Shown here: piece after piece, positions 24,865-33,259 of the stretch
How the letters are laid out: every line of letters begins with the position of its first letter
Numbering within the stretch: the first letter of the stretch is position 1
Virus record (IMG/VR): IMGVR_UViG_3300034170_000071
Location: 1 to 61,244 of that record
DNA length: 61,244 nucleotides
Origin: a virus
Reading direction: 5' to 3' (one strand)
The notes under the pieces: model-generated
Databases searched by the model: none
Told to the model about the DNA's origin: nothing
The model's input: the letters and a program-made list of their open reading frames with translations, nothing else
Made by a program: the position numbers and the translations under genes

Positions 24865-25043
24865 TGGCTTCTGTCGAATACACACGGACATTTCTTTCTG
24901 GTGAATTGCTGGCAGGTAATCGTCGCGGTGATCCACACGGCATTCGTTGGATCAAAGAACCAATACCAACCGAGAATAAAAAACGAATGACTCGCGCAGT
25001 CGGGCGTTACCTCTCTGATGATCCATCCACCTACATGAAATAA
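24864..25043 (+). CDS. Small basic protein
   Basis: A 59-codon frame starts at the TAATG overlap with the previous gene and ends at a terminator. It is basic and rich in Arg (ELLAGNRRGDPHG; TENKKRMTRAVGRYLSDD). No family is recognised. Position and overlap make translation likely; a tail-associated role is inferred from context alone. Confidence 0.55.
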   Translation: MASVEYTRTFLSGELLAGNRRGDPHGIRWIKEPIPTENKKRMTRAVGRYLSDDPSTYMK

Positions 25044-25070
25044 CCCACTTAATCGTGGGTTTTTGTGTTT
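25042..25070 (+). terminator. Rho-independent terminator
   Basis: AACCCAC-TTAATC-GTGGGTT (25042-25061) is followed by a T-rich tract (TTTTGTGTTTT). The stem starts within the stop codon of the small gene before it. Just after it, AATGGTAAGTTTATG (25083-25097) resembles the GGTAATTTTATA element. Confidence 0.8.
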
Positions 25071-25094
25071 TCCCGCTAATTTAATGGTAAGTTT

Positions 25095-25412
25095 ATGACT
25101 AAACTATATGAACCACGTGTGCTTGGGGCAGGCATTACAATCGAAGAAAAGCCAACGCTGCCAAACCACGGCGCTCGGCTGGTGGACGTTCAGAGCTACG
25201 CCACAATTACGAAGGCACAAATAACCAACGTATTAGAAGTGGCGATCCCTGTTCGTTCTCCTGATTATATCGTTCAATGCTTTGACCAAACGAAACAAAT
25301 CATTTATCCGGATAGTGTCCAAGAAGTCGGTGCGAATATCGAGATTAAATTCCTCGAACCTCAATCTGGCGAAGTAAGGGTGCTGTTCGTCGGAGGCGAC
25401 AGTGGCGACTAA
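25095..25412 (+). CDS. Small beta-rich tail-region protein
   Basis: This 105-residue protein consists mainly of strands (AITNVLEVAIPVRSPDYIVQCF-like region, NIEIKFLEPQSGEVRVLFVGG). It may be a small fibre-attachment or carbohydrate-binding domain, judged only by its neighbours. It overlaps the S74 fibre gene by 11 bases. No family is recognised. Confidence 0.5.
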   Translation: MTKLYEPRVLGAGITIEEKPTLPNHGARLVDVQSYATITKAQITNVLEVAIPVRSPDYIVQCFDQTKQIIYPDSVQEVGANIEIKFLEPQSGEVRVLFVGGDSGD

Positions 25413-26229
25413 TATTTCGCAGCGGTTTGTAAAAACCGGTGACTTTTACCTGTTGGTGGATACTGACCTTCGCGGTGGTTTCCGGATTGTAAGTAGCTTG
25501 GCAGAACGGGATGCAATTCCGATTCAAGCGCGTAAACAGGGCATGATGGTTCGGGTAATCGAAGCATCGGGAATTACCAACTGGGAACTAGGTTTCGGTA
25601 AACCGATTACCAACGCCGGTTGGGTAGAGGCTTCGCTGGGAGGCAAAGGGGACTACATTCCAATTGCAGGCGGGCCGTTGCAAGGCGAAATCAAAGCGGA
25701 TGAGTTCGGTTCGGTCAATTTCAATGACACGCTGAAACTGGAGCCGCTGGACGGCAATCTGCAAATGACGCGCATGACTCCGCAGGCCACGGATGATCCG
25801 GAACCACGCGGTATGCTGACGTTCAACAACGGTCTCGAAAACACCGTTGAAATCAATACTGAAATCGGTCAAATAGTTTGTAAAACCGAAGTGGCGCTGT
25901 CGTCTGATCGCACGCTGAAAACCGATATCACCCGTATCGAAGGTGCATTGAAAAAGCTCCGTCGTTTGTACGGCTACACGTTCAAGAAAGTCGGTGCCGG
26001 TAATCGCATGTTTATGGGTGTGATTGCGCAGGAAGTAAAACAGGTTATGCCTGAAGCAATCACCAACACGTCGGATGGCAAACTGGCTGTTTTCTACGGC
26101 TCGCTGGCTGGCGTATTTGTTGAAGCCTTCCACGAAATCGACGACCGCCTGAAAGCAGTGGAAACTTCCGTTGCCGAAATTCGTTTGCATCTTGACCTCG
26201 ACAAGGACGCTGCAAGCGATGGGGTGTGA
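25402..26229 (+). CDS. Tail fibre/spike with C-terminal S74 intramolecular chaperone
   Basis: This 275-residue protein starts at GTG 25402. The N-terminal domain (FVKTGDFYLLVDTDLRGGFR) matches that of the protein at 24244. A short middle carries the virion domain. From about residue 170 is the S74 peptidase/chaperone domain: SSDRTLKTDITRIEGALKKL, YGYTFKKV, FMGVIAQEVKQVMPEA, VFYGSLAGVFVEAFHEI, then a coiled coil. In this family the Ser of SD cleaves the chaperone off after it has trimerised the fibre. The fibre part is short, suggesting a small appendage rather than a long receptor fibre. Confidence 0.8.
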   Translation: MATNISQRFVKTGDFYLLVDTDLRGGFRIVSSLAERDAIPIQARKQGMMVRVIEASGITNWELGFGKPITNAGWVEASLGGKGDYIPIAGGPLQGEIKADEFGSVNFNDTLKLEPLDGNLQMTRMTPQATDDPEPRGMLTFNNGLENTVEINTEIGQIVCKTEVALSSDRTLKTDITRIEGALKKLRRLYGYTFKKVGAGNRMFMGVIAQEVKQVMPEAITNTSDGKLAVFYGSLAGVFVEAFHEIDDRLKAVETSVAEIRLHLDLDKDAASDGV

Positions 26230-26677
26230 ATACGGCCCCAGCCCAATTTTTACGGTTGTTGCTTCGGACATTCCCAATGCAGGCAAACGACCAGATACAC
26301 CGAAACCCGAAATAAGCGAAGTAGGCGAGAGCGCATGTGTTACCGGGCTTTCCAGTTTGGCGCAACGCCTGACGCAGGATATTCTGATCGCACACGAGCG
26401 CCAGCATTACGGGTTCCCAATGCCGGAATTCCTTTTGCTCGCGCACGAATGGGAATTTGCGCACCCGGATTTAATGATTAGTCAGCAGCTGTTCCAATAC
26501 GTGGATTTCCGGGATATCACAATCGGTTATCCGCTGTCGATCAATGCGTATTTGTATATCACTGATCCAGCGGCTTATGGATTGCCACGCGGCCTGACAG
26601 AAGAAGAGGTGCTGAATAGTTTTCTTCGGAATTCTGTGCGGATTACCTACATCGTCAAAAACACGGATTTGAAATAA
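26219..26677 (+). CDS. Unknown protein
   Basis: This 152-residue protein starts at ATG 26219 overlapping the fibre stop (ribosome site AAGGACG); a longer frame upstream would sit inside the S74 domain. The N-terminal 40 residues are Pro-rich and disordered. The rest has helices and aromatic-rich parts (HERQHYGFPMPEFLLLAHEWEF; INAYLYITDPAAYGLP). No family is recognised. Its stop abuts the SprT-like gene. Confidence 0.5.
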   Translation: MGCEYGPSPIFTVVASDIPNAGKRPDTPKPEISEVGESACVTGLSSLAQRLTQDILIAHERQHYGFPMPEFLLLAHEWEFAHPDLMISQQLFQYVDFRDITIGYPLSINAYLYITDPAAYGLPRGLTEEEVLNSFLRNSVRITYIVKNTDLK

Positions 26678-28003
26678 ATGGCCAACTACCGATATATGGA
26701 TGCGCGTGACCTAGAATACGGGTCAGCTAACGACGACTATGATTTGCATATCGTGCAAGGTGATCGGTTCACCATGTACCGCCATGGGCAAGTCTACATT
26801 GTGCAGCATGGAACCGAGCCGGATATCCTGTTTAAACTGACACTGAAAGAAGGCAACGCTTTGCACAATATGAGCGAAGAACTTCTGTCGGTGGAAGTCG
26901 ATCCGGACAACCCGCCGTACATGCTGTTCAAGCCGAAATTCGAAATGGTATCCCTGCTTTACGATTATCTAAATCACACGTATTTCAACGACGAATGTCC
27001 GGTTGTGAAATTCCGCAAGACCACGAAAAGCAGCGTGTGGGGAATGGCGCAATTGGAGTTCCTGCGCGGGAAGCCGGTCTACACTTTCTTCGTGAACGAA
27101 AGTTCCATGATTGACCGCGTGCTGTTCATGAATACCGTCGCGCACGAAATGATCCACCTGCGTAACTTTGCGAAGGGTTACAAACTCCACAAGGTTGATC
27201 CGCAGGCCGGTAAGGATTATCTGCACGACGATCACGGCCCGCACTTCCAAGACGAAATGCGCCGCATGAACGCGCAAGGCTTCCACATTCTGCTGGCCGC
27301 AACACACGAAGAATTTAAACGTGAAGCGACCGAAGAATTTTATGCAATCGTGGCCCTTGAAACCCTCGCAGGGCGCGTTGCCTCGTGGAATGCGTGGTAC
27401 ACAGCCCAACCGCTTACCGAAGACGACACAGAGCGTCTGGCGGCCCAGCTGAAGGACATTAACCCGCACTCGGAATACACGATCAAGCTGATCAAGACAA
27501 AAGACCGCAACGTCACGCACGCGAACCACATCAAATCCACGAAGACGTTCACAGAATCGACGCTCAAAAAGAAAATTGCGGGCGATATCGACCTGAAGAA
27601 CGCAGAGGTTTTGTACACGGTTTATTTGCGTCCGTCGATTCACGTTGAGTTGCCGGATTACAAAGACGTGCCGGACCTGTACGCGTTGCCGCTGGATGGT
27701 TTCTACCGCTCTATGCGTTCGTACACCGACGACCGATTGGTGCTGCGTGCGAAGTGGATGAAATTCCCCGGTAAACAATTGAGTTCGCAAATCGACAAGA
27801 AATTCAGTTCGTTGATTGGGCGGATGGGTCGCAACGCAATTCACGATGACGACGTTGTAAATACTCTTAACGATATGCGCGCAGCCTATGCGGATCGTTT
27901 CAGCTACCAACAATATGTGAGTGCCATGCTGGCATTCATTGATAAATACGATAGAAAAGGCTTGCTTGCAGAGTACGCCAAGATTATGAAACTTATTGCG
28001 TGA
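26678..28003 (+). CDS. SprT-like zinc metalloprotease
   Basis: This 441-residue protein has a SprT-type domain at about residues 90-210: a helix (VSLLYDYLNHTYFND), a strand pair (VWGMAQLEF, YTFFVNESS), the HEMIH zinc motif at 156-160 in NTVAHEMIHLRN, and a downstream HDDHGPHFQDEMRRMN that supplies the third ligand. SprT/Spartan proteases cut proteins bound or cross-linked to DNA; a phage role could be clearing such adducts or virion maturation. The N-terminal 60 residues resemble part of the KTSC protein. The C-terminal 200 residues are unknown. It is intact in all zinc ligands. Confidence 0.75.
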   Translation: MANYRYMDARDLEYGSANDDYDLHIVQGDRFTMYRHGQVYIVQHGTEPDILFKLTLKEGNALHNMSEELLSVEVDPDNPPYMLFKPKFEMVSLLYDYLNHTYFNDECPVVKFRKTTKSSVWGMAQLEFLRGKPVYTFFVNESSMIDRVLFMNTVAHEMIHLRNFAKGYKLHKVDPQAGKDYLHDDHGPHFQDEMRRMNAQGFHILLAATHEEFKREATEEFYAIVALETLAGRVASWNAWYTAQPLTEDDTERLAAQLKDINPHSEYTIKLIKTKDRNVTHANHIKSTKTFTESTLKKKIAGDIDLKNAEVLYTVYLRPSIHVELPDYKDVPDLYALPLDGFYRSMRSYTDDRLVLRAKWMKFPGKQLSSQIDKKFSSLIGRMGRNAIHDDDVVNTLNDMRAAYADRFSYQQYVSAMLAFIDKYDRKGLLAEYAKIMKLIA

Positions 28004-28018
28004 CCAAGGGGATTGACG

Positions 28019-28597
28019 GTGGCTTACACACGACGTAAACGCAGAACCAGTACGAAACAATCGCGTGCTAAAAAAGCCTACGATAAGGCAACAGCTGTCC
28101 CAGAATCATCGGTTAAAATGTCCCGTAGTGATATCACAGGCGCGCTTATGCAGGCGCTGACTTATTACTACGTGAAGAAAACCTGTTCCGTCCACAAAGA
28201 AGTGGGCGTGGTGCCGTGGGGCCGGTCGCGATTGGATGCATTGGTGATCGACTATCCCGGCAATTTCCATGGGATTGAAATCAAAAGCTGCCTAGCGGAT
28301 TTCCGCGCTGATAAGAAATGGCGCGATTATCTGCCACACGTGAACAAGATGTATTTTTTGTTTGCACCGTCAATTACCCAATCGCGTTGCTATCCGGAAA
28401 TTCGCGCAGAACTGAAAGCAGAGGGTGTGGGCATTCTGGTTCTGAGCGAAACAACCGGGCGCATATCCTGTAGCCAAAAGGCAAAGCATCGGCAGGTCGC
28501 AATCACCGCGAAATATCGCATGTACCGGAAACTTGCTTGGCTTGCCGGTGACGCGAAGCACACCATTACCAGAACGCAGCGGGTGTTTTTGAAATGA
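28019..28597 (+). CDS. PD-(D/E)xK nuclease, MmcB-like
   Basis: This 192-residue protein has a basic start (TRRKRRTSTKQSRAKK), then ITGALMQALTYYYVKK and the nuclease core RSRLDALVIDY followed by FHGIEIKSCLADF and a W-x-D-Y-x-x-x-V/N-x-x-Y-F pattern. D...EIK gives the PD-(D/E)xK active site; the layout resembles MmcB-type DNA repair nucleases and phage homologues. GTG 28019 is chosen because AAGGGGA lies six bases ahead; TTG 28013 is an alternative. It is coupled to thymidylate kinase by ATGA. Confidence 0.65.
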   Translation: MAYTRRKRRTSTKQSRAKKAYDKATAVPESSVKMSRSDITGALMQALTYYYVKKTCSVHKEVGVVPWGRSRLDALVIDYPGNFHGIEIKSCLADFRADKKWRDYLPHVNKMYFLFAPSITQSRCYPEIRAELKAEGVGILVLSETTGRISCSQKAKHRQVAITAKYRMYRKLAWLAGDAKHTITRTQRVFLK

Positions 28598-29205
28598 CTG
28601 GGAAATTTATTGCACTGGAATCCATCGAAGCCGCAGGCAAAGGAACAGCCTCGATTTACGTTGGCGATCACGCAAAGAAACGCGGGTTGGAAATGATCTT
28701 TACCCGTGAACCGGGCGGCACTCCATTTGCCGAAGCGATCCGCGCCCTGATGCTTGATAACGAAGGGAAAATTCCCGCGTTGTGCCAGCCTTTCCTGTCG
28801 TATGCTTCCCGCATTCAACACACCGAACATTTGATTCGCCCAGCGTTGGAACGTGGCGCGCATGTTTTCAGTGAGCGCTATTACTGGTCGGCACTCGCCT
28901 ACCAAACGCGCACCTGTGATAAGACGTGGGCCATTCACGAAATGTGTGCTGATCATCTGATAAAACCGGATCTAACAATTCTGTTGGATTTGCCACCAGA
29001 AGTCAGCTTTCAACGTATGCACGAATCCCGCGTTGCAAAGGGAATCGCTCTCGATGAATTCGAGAAAAAACCTTTGTCTTATTTCGCTGAAGTGCGTGAG
29101 GCCTACCACAATCTGATAGACGATTCGTGGGTAGTGATCGACGCACAGCAGCCCCTTGAAGAAGTGCAGCGTCAAGTGTTGGCGCTGATCGACCGAACGG
29201 TATAA
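28594..29205 (+). CDS. tmk: Thymidylate kinase
   Basis: This 203-residue enzyme phosphorylates dTMP to dTDP with ATP. Visible motifs are the P-loop ESIEAAGKGTAS near residue 9 (family FEGxDGxGKST), TREPGGTPFAEAIR for dTMP binding, SERYYWSALAYQ in place of the usual DRYxxSxxAYQ, and PDLTILLDLPPEV. Length matches bacterial Tmk (about 210). Two positions are unusual: Lys-Gly-Thr rather than Lys-Ser/Thr in the P-loop and Glu for Asp in DRY. It complements the DHFR and thymidylate synthase encoded on the other strand. Confidence 0.85.
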   Translation: MTGKFIALESIEAAGKGTASIYVGDHAKKRGLEMIFTREPGGTPFAEAIRALMLDNEGKIPALCQPFLSYASRIQHTEHLIRPALERGAHVFSERYYWSALAYQTRTCDKTWAIHEMCADHLIKPDLTILLDLPPEVSFQRMHESRVAKGIALDEFEKKPLSYFAEVREAYHNLIDDSWVVIDAQQPLEEVQRQVLALIDRTV

Positions 29206-29207
29206 AA

Positions 29208-29633
29208 ATGAAAATGATGCTCGCACTGGCGGCCAGCGCTAAGAAGTATTTGCCGGGCGGCCTGATGATTCGACTGGCCCGGAACTATCCGGATTTGCGG
29301 GACTTGGGCAACCGATTACTGCGCCTGCCAATTATCCCACGCGGCAATTTCGTTCCGAAGCTGCCAAAGTTTGATAACGATTTGATTGTGTACGCACAGC
29401 AGAATAAATTCGCGCTGTACTACGGTTATCGGATCTACAAAACCGAAGACAACAAAGACCAACTGGAACCGCTGCTGATGTGCGTAGACGATAAGGGCCG
29501 CGTAGTTGAGCCCGAAAAGAATCGTCTGGATAGCACGTTTTATTATGTGGGTATTCGCATTCCCGCAGACGATATCCAAAGCCGTCGCTACGCCAATAAA
29601 TTTAACCGAATGGATTATCTGAAGGACCACTGA
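29208..29633 (+). CDS. Leader-bearing protein 1, unknown
   Basis: This 141-residue basic protein has the leader MKMMLALAA, then a basic helix region (SAKKYLPGGLMIRLARNY), and a beta-rich C-terminal part (NKFALYYGYRIYKTEDN; STFYYVGIRIPADDIQ). No family is recognised. It is the first of 16 genes in the block where the leader recurs, two bases after thymidylate kinase, and its stop overlaps the next ATG. Expected role, by analogy only, is an internal virion protein. Confidence 0.6.
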   Translation: MKMMLALAASAKKYLPGGLMIRLARNYPDLRDLGNRLLRLPIIPRGNFVPKLPKFDNDLIVYAQQNKFALYYGYRIYKTEDNKDQLEPLLMCVDDKGRVVEPEKNRLDSTFYYVGIRIPADDIQSRRYANKFNRMDYLKDH

Positions 29634-31702
29634 TGGAAATGTCGATTGCTGTGAGTGTGTCCGATGATCCGCGCAAGTGGGAACTAAAAAATAAACACCG
29701 AGCTAATCGTCGCAATAAGCCTACTCACACCGTCAAGCATGGGGCCTACGTTCTGGAATGGTTCGACGGCAAGGGCGCGGATGATTTAGCAGGCCAGATT
29801 TTCGCGATTGATTCCGCGTCGGATGAGGTTGTGGGCGATGCGATGGGATTCATCGACGGTACGAAGTTGGTAGGCACCATCGAAGTGCGTAAAGACTTCC
29901 GTCGTAAAGGTCTAGCGACCCTGATGTATGACCAAATCGAAAAAGAAAGCGGTATGCGTTTTCGACCCGATGACTCTCACACAAAAGACGCTGCCGCATT
30001 CTGGAAAAATCGTATGAAAATTGATATTGCTACGGCTGCGTCAATCGCGCCACCGGGTGCAGCGGATGCTTTCATTAAGCTGCTGATTGCGATCTACAAG
30101 GCGAACGAATTCGACTACGGCACGAATTTCCAAGTCAAACTGAAGAAATGGAACGAAGAGGCTCAACCGTTCCTAGACCAGTACGCAATCAAGCGCACCT
30201 TTACCAAAACGCTGACAATGCTGGTCAACGGTGACGATGTATCGGATGAGAAATATTCGATTATTGTTGCAGGCTGCTTTGATTCCCTCAAGAAGAAAAA
30301 GAAAGCATTCGACAAAGACAAAGGATTATCCAAGTTGCAATTGGGTTTCCTGAATGACGTGCGTCTGGCCTACAAAGGATCGGAAGGCGCGGGCAAGCGC
30401 ATTATGCAGAACGTGGGATACTTCAAAGACTCCCATATCAGCAAGATGTTTTTACATGAAGAATCACAAGTGAATACTTCGGCACAAACTACGCTGTACG
30501 ATCGGTTAGAGCAGCACGTGAAAACCCACGGCAAAGTCAGTGGTCACGTAATGCCGAATACCACGCTTGAGAAATGGCGTGATAAGGCTAAGGAAGTCGG
30601 CGGTAATCTGACCGAACACCAAGACTATTTGGACATGCGCCGCCAGCGTAAAGCCATGGCAGACAAAGCGATTGCAAACATCGTCCGGGCCTCTGGTGAA
30701 CACATTGTGGACGTGGATGTAATCCGCGAACAAATGAACGGAATCCAGCACGATATTCCTGATTGGTTTGTCGGTAAGATCGACGACAAAGGGAATTACT
30801 TCACGACTGACGGATTGCAGCTGCTGAATAAACCGATTGGCGAAGGCCACATGAACCCGAATTACAAAGCGGGATCGACGGTTTATTATTGCCAGTACAA
30901 GGCGCCCTTTGCCGCCAACATGTCGAACGTGTACACGATTGCAGCGCGTACCGAAGGCCGTGTGCAGTCTTTCAACGTCGTGCAAAACATGCTGCCGGAC
31001 GTAACGAAGTATGTGAAAAAATGGCTGCCTGATTTGGCTAAGGGACCGGGCTCGTTGCGTGGCGTTGCTGCTGCTGTTTGTGAAACGATTTATCAGACAA
31101 GTGCGCGTATTGGTTCGACCCGTGGTAATACCGCTGGCGTCACCACCTACGGCATTTCTACACTGCTGCGCAAGCATGCCCTGTTTAACGATCAGCGCGT
31201 AATTTTTAAGTACGACGGGAAGAAAGGCGGTGCCCAAAAGCACGTGATCAAATTCGATGAACAGCGGACACAAATGCTACACGCTGCACTCGATGAATTC
31301 CTGTTTGAAAAGAAACCTACGGAATACATTTTCACTTTCCGTGGCAAACCGCTGTCGAACTCACAAGTGAACGGTTATCTACGCGACCTCGGATTTCCTG
31401 AAGGTTTCAGCATCCACAAATTCCGGAAACTTCGCGGTACAGCAATGGCGAAAGTGCTAATGGATAAATGTCCGTTTGGTGCCCGCGCCCGTGATGCAGA
31501 CGTTAACAAATGGATCGAGAAACAGTGCCTGACTATCGGTAAGGAACTCGGCCACATGGCAGGTACGGAAGTGACGGCCACTACGGCAATCGCGAACTAT
31601 ATCGACCCGTCTGTTTTCCTGCCGGTTTATGAGAAAACGAATACGCGCCCAAACTCCAAAATCCAAAAGGCGATTGACCTCGCCACGAAGAGTGCAGAAT
31701 AA
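29633..31702 (+). CDS. GNAT-topoisomerase IB fusion with leader
   Basis: This 689-residue protein begins with the leader MEMSIAVSV. Residues about 35-130 form a GNAT acetyltransferase (TKLVGTIEVRKDFRRKGLATLMY). A helical middle follows. From about residue 400 is a type IB topoisomerase: GSTRGNTAGVTTYGISTLLRKH, FKYDGKKGG, FTFRGKPLSNSQVNGYL, SIHKFRKLRGTAMA, KELGHMAG and a catalytic-type ANYIDP. The Arg, Lys, Arg, His and Tyr expected for cleavage-religation are all present. It would relax supercoils by transient 3'-phosphotyrosine bonds. Vaccinia and mimivirus package such an enzyme. A tyrosine recombinase is the alternative but motif order and spacing favour TopIB. Confidence 0.75.
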   Translation: MEMSIAVSVSDDPRKWELKNKHRANRRNKPTHTVKHGAYVLEWFDGKGADDLAGQIFAIDSASDEVVGDAMGFIDGTKLVGTIEVRKDFRRKGLATLMYDQIEKESGMRFRPDDSHTKDAAAFWKNRMKIDIATAASIAPPGAADAFIKLLIAIYKANEFDYGTNFQVKLKKWNEEAQPFLDQYAIKRTFTKTLTMLVNGDDVSDEKYSIIVAGCFDSLKKKKKAFDKDKGLSKLQLGFLNDVRLAYKGSEGAGKRIMQNVGYFKDSHISKMFLHEESQVNTSAQTTLYDRLEQHVKTHGKVSGHVMPNTTLEKWRDKAKEVGGNLTEHQDYLDMRRQRKAMADKAIANIVRASGEHIVDVDVIREQMNGIQHDIPDWFVGKIDDKGNYFTTDGLQLLNKPIGEGHMNPNYKAGSTVYYCQYKAPFAANMSNVYTIAARTEGRVQSFNVVQNMLPDVTKYVKKWLPDLAKGPGSLRGVAAAVCETIYQTSARIGSTRGNTAGVTTYGISTLLRKHALFNDQRVIFKYDGKKGGAQKHVIKFDEQRTQMLHAALDEFLFEKKPTEYIFTFRGKPLSNSQVNGYLRDLGFPEGFSIHKFRKLRGTAMAKVLMDKCPFGARARDADVNKWIEKQCLTIGKELGHMAGTEVTATTAIANYIDPSVFLPVYEKTNTRPNSKIQKAIDLATKSAE

Positions 31703-32080
31703 ATGGAAATGCTACTGACCGTAACACCTACCAATACCAAGCTCGACAAAAGCAATTTGATTCCGACCGGGATGAAAATCCAAGCCTTTTCGATCCACGA
31801 TCAGTACACGGATAAATACCTCGGCGCCGGTTCGCATTCCCCGTGCAGTGCTGCTGTTGCGCTGAAGAAAATCAAAGAATATACGTCGAAACTCGGCGCG
31901 GTGAACGTGATGTTTGACCTGCTGGATAATGACGGTCGTGTGATTCGTTCGAAACGTTCTTACCGCATAAGAGGCGGTGATTTGGTCCAACCGTATCCGG
32001 GTGCCGATAGCATCCTGAAAGATATCATGACGCCCACACCGAAGCCGACCAATCAGGCGAAAGCAATCCGGAACATTTAA
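31703..32080 (+). CDS. Leader-bearing protein 3, unknown
   Basis: This 125-residue protein starts immediately after the fusion gene's stop. The start MEMLLTVTP is a variant of the leader (Thr in place of the first Ala). The middle alternates strand and helix (MKIQAFSIHDQYTDKYLGAG; AAVALKKIKEYTSKLG; NVMFDLLDNDGRVI), a beta-alpha-beta pattern of a small domain. The tail is Pro/Lys-rich. No family is recognised. Confidence 0.55.
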   Translation: MEMLLTVTPTNTKLDKSNLIPTGMKIQAFSIHDQYTDKYLGAGSHSPCSAAVALKKIKEYTSKLGAVNVMFDLLDNDGRVIRSKRSYRIRGGDLVQPYPGADSILKDIMTPTPKPTNQAKAIRNI

Positions 32081-32081
32081 A

Positions 32082-32474
32082 ATGGCCTTGGCAACTCTCG
32101 AAGAATGTTTTCCATCGTGGGAAGAAATAATGGGATCATATGTTGCGGGTTCGATTGGTCCGGGGTATGTGCCGGATGTAAAAGCGTTGCAACGGCTGGA
32201 ATCGTATCCAGTAACAATAATTGTCGATGATTTGATTGATTTCGGATTTCATCCGTCAATAATTGAAAGTTTGCGCCAATACCAAACGGTCGTTTCGAAT
32301 GCGCAGGTTCGTGCGTGGCTCGAACGCGGTATTCCAGATATCGGCCCCACTGGCTGCCCGAAAGGCCCGGAAGGCCCTGAAGGTCCACGTGGTGTGGTGT
32401 CGGCTAAGGGGGAGTTGCCATGGTACGTCGAGCATCTGATGCGACAACAGCGGCGACAACAACGGATGACCTAA
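32082..32474 (+). CDS. Protein with a short collagen-like stretch
   Basis: This 130-residue protein lacks the leader. The first 95 residues are mixed helix and strand (TIIVDDLIDFGFHPSIIESL); then a run of G-x-y triplets (GPTGCPKGPEGPEGPRG), too short for a stable collagen helix alone but typical of virion fibre linkers; then a basic end (RQQRRQQRMT). It probably belongs with the structural protein that follows. No family is recognised. Confidence 0.5.
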   Translation: MALATLEECFPSWEEIMGSYVAGSIGPGYVPDVKALQRLESYPVTIIVDDLIDFGFHPSIIESLRQYQTVVSNAQVRAWLERGIPDIGPTGCPKGPEGPEGPRGVVSAKGELPWYVEHLMRQQRRQQRMT

Positions 32475-32517
32475 ACGAAAAGGATTTCCACCATATTTTA
32501 ACGGAAACTCCAGACCC

Positions 32518-33249
32518 ATGAAAGTTAACGGCAATATCACACTTTCCGAAGGTGGCGTAGTTAATAATCTCACGCTACCACGCGGCACAGCATTTCCGGC
32601 CAACGCAAACGTCGGTGAGAAATTTCGACTGACAACTGCAATCGACGCCAACACACCCGCTGGTGAATACTCCCACGATGGTACTAGCTGGCACAATCAG
32701 CCTACATTGGAAGAGGTAAAAACACTGGTTTCAAACGCAGGCGGTGCAGTTGCGTATTACCGGATAATCGGGGAAGCACGCACCGGTTTTGGTACACAGG
32801 CCGCAGGGCATTACATTTTCACAAACGCTGGTGCTAACGCGCTCACGGCAGGCACAGGTATTGTCAACTTTTCCGCGAGTATTACCGTCCCTTTCCTTTG
32901 GATTGACCCTGCGGATTATCCTGTTGGTACAAAATTCCGACTTCGTGCGCAAATATACTCAAACATTGCGACCGTTTCGGACTTCGTAATCAGCCTGCGT
33001 AAAGTGACCCGTACCGCTGCGTCACAGAGTAACGGGTCTTCGCTTTCGTTCACCGTTGATTTGACCAACCAGATTGGCCCAGTTTCCTTTACTGGTGGGC
33101 AGGCGTCCGGTGTGATTCGTACCGGTGTATCTGCGGACTTCACAATGCCAGCGACCGCTGATTTGTACTGTCTTGCGTTTGTGCAGACCAATACCATGAC
33201 CGCCAACTCCGCATGCTTGATAGAGGCTCAAATTCAAGCGAAATATTAA
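32518..33249 (+). CDS. Virion appendage/fibre-type protein
   Basis: This 243-residue, strand-rich protein's N-terminal 60 residues (NNLTLPRGTAFPANANVGEKF, later GEYSHDGTSWH) match a recurring fibre/structural module with F-P-x-N-x-x-x-G-x-x-F and Y-x-x-D-G-T-S-W. The rest is a jelly-roll-like sequence of alternating strands (GIVNFSASITVPFLWIDP; SSLSFTVDLTNQIG). It lacks the leader. It could be a head decoration or fibre tip. The 43-base gap before it has no clear promoter. Confidence 0.5.
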   Translation: MKVNGNITLSEGGVVNNLTLPRGTAFPANANVGEKFRLTTAIDANTPAGEYSHDGTSWHNQPTLEEVKTLVSNAGGAVAYYRIIGEARTGFGTQAAGHYIFTNAGANALTAGTGIVNFSASITVPFLWIDPADYPVGTKFRLRAQIYSNIATVSDFVISLRKVTRTAASQSNGSSLSFTVDLTNQIGPVSFTGGQASGVIRTGVSADFTMPATADLYCLAFVQTNTMTANSACLIEAQIQAKY

Positions 33250-33259
33250 GGTGAAAAAT

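Noticed and set aside
31000-31702. The C-terminal part of the GNAT fusion as a phage integrase
   Set aside because: Type IB topoisomerase and tyrosine recombinase share a fold, but TYGISTLLRKH, the DGKKGG loop and the short Arg-to-His-to-Tyr spacing fit TopIB better. No attachment site or excision gene is near.
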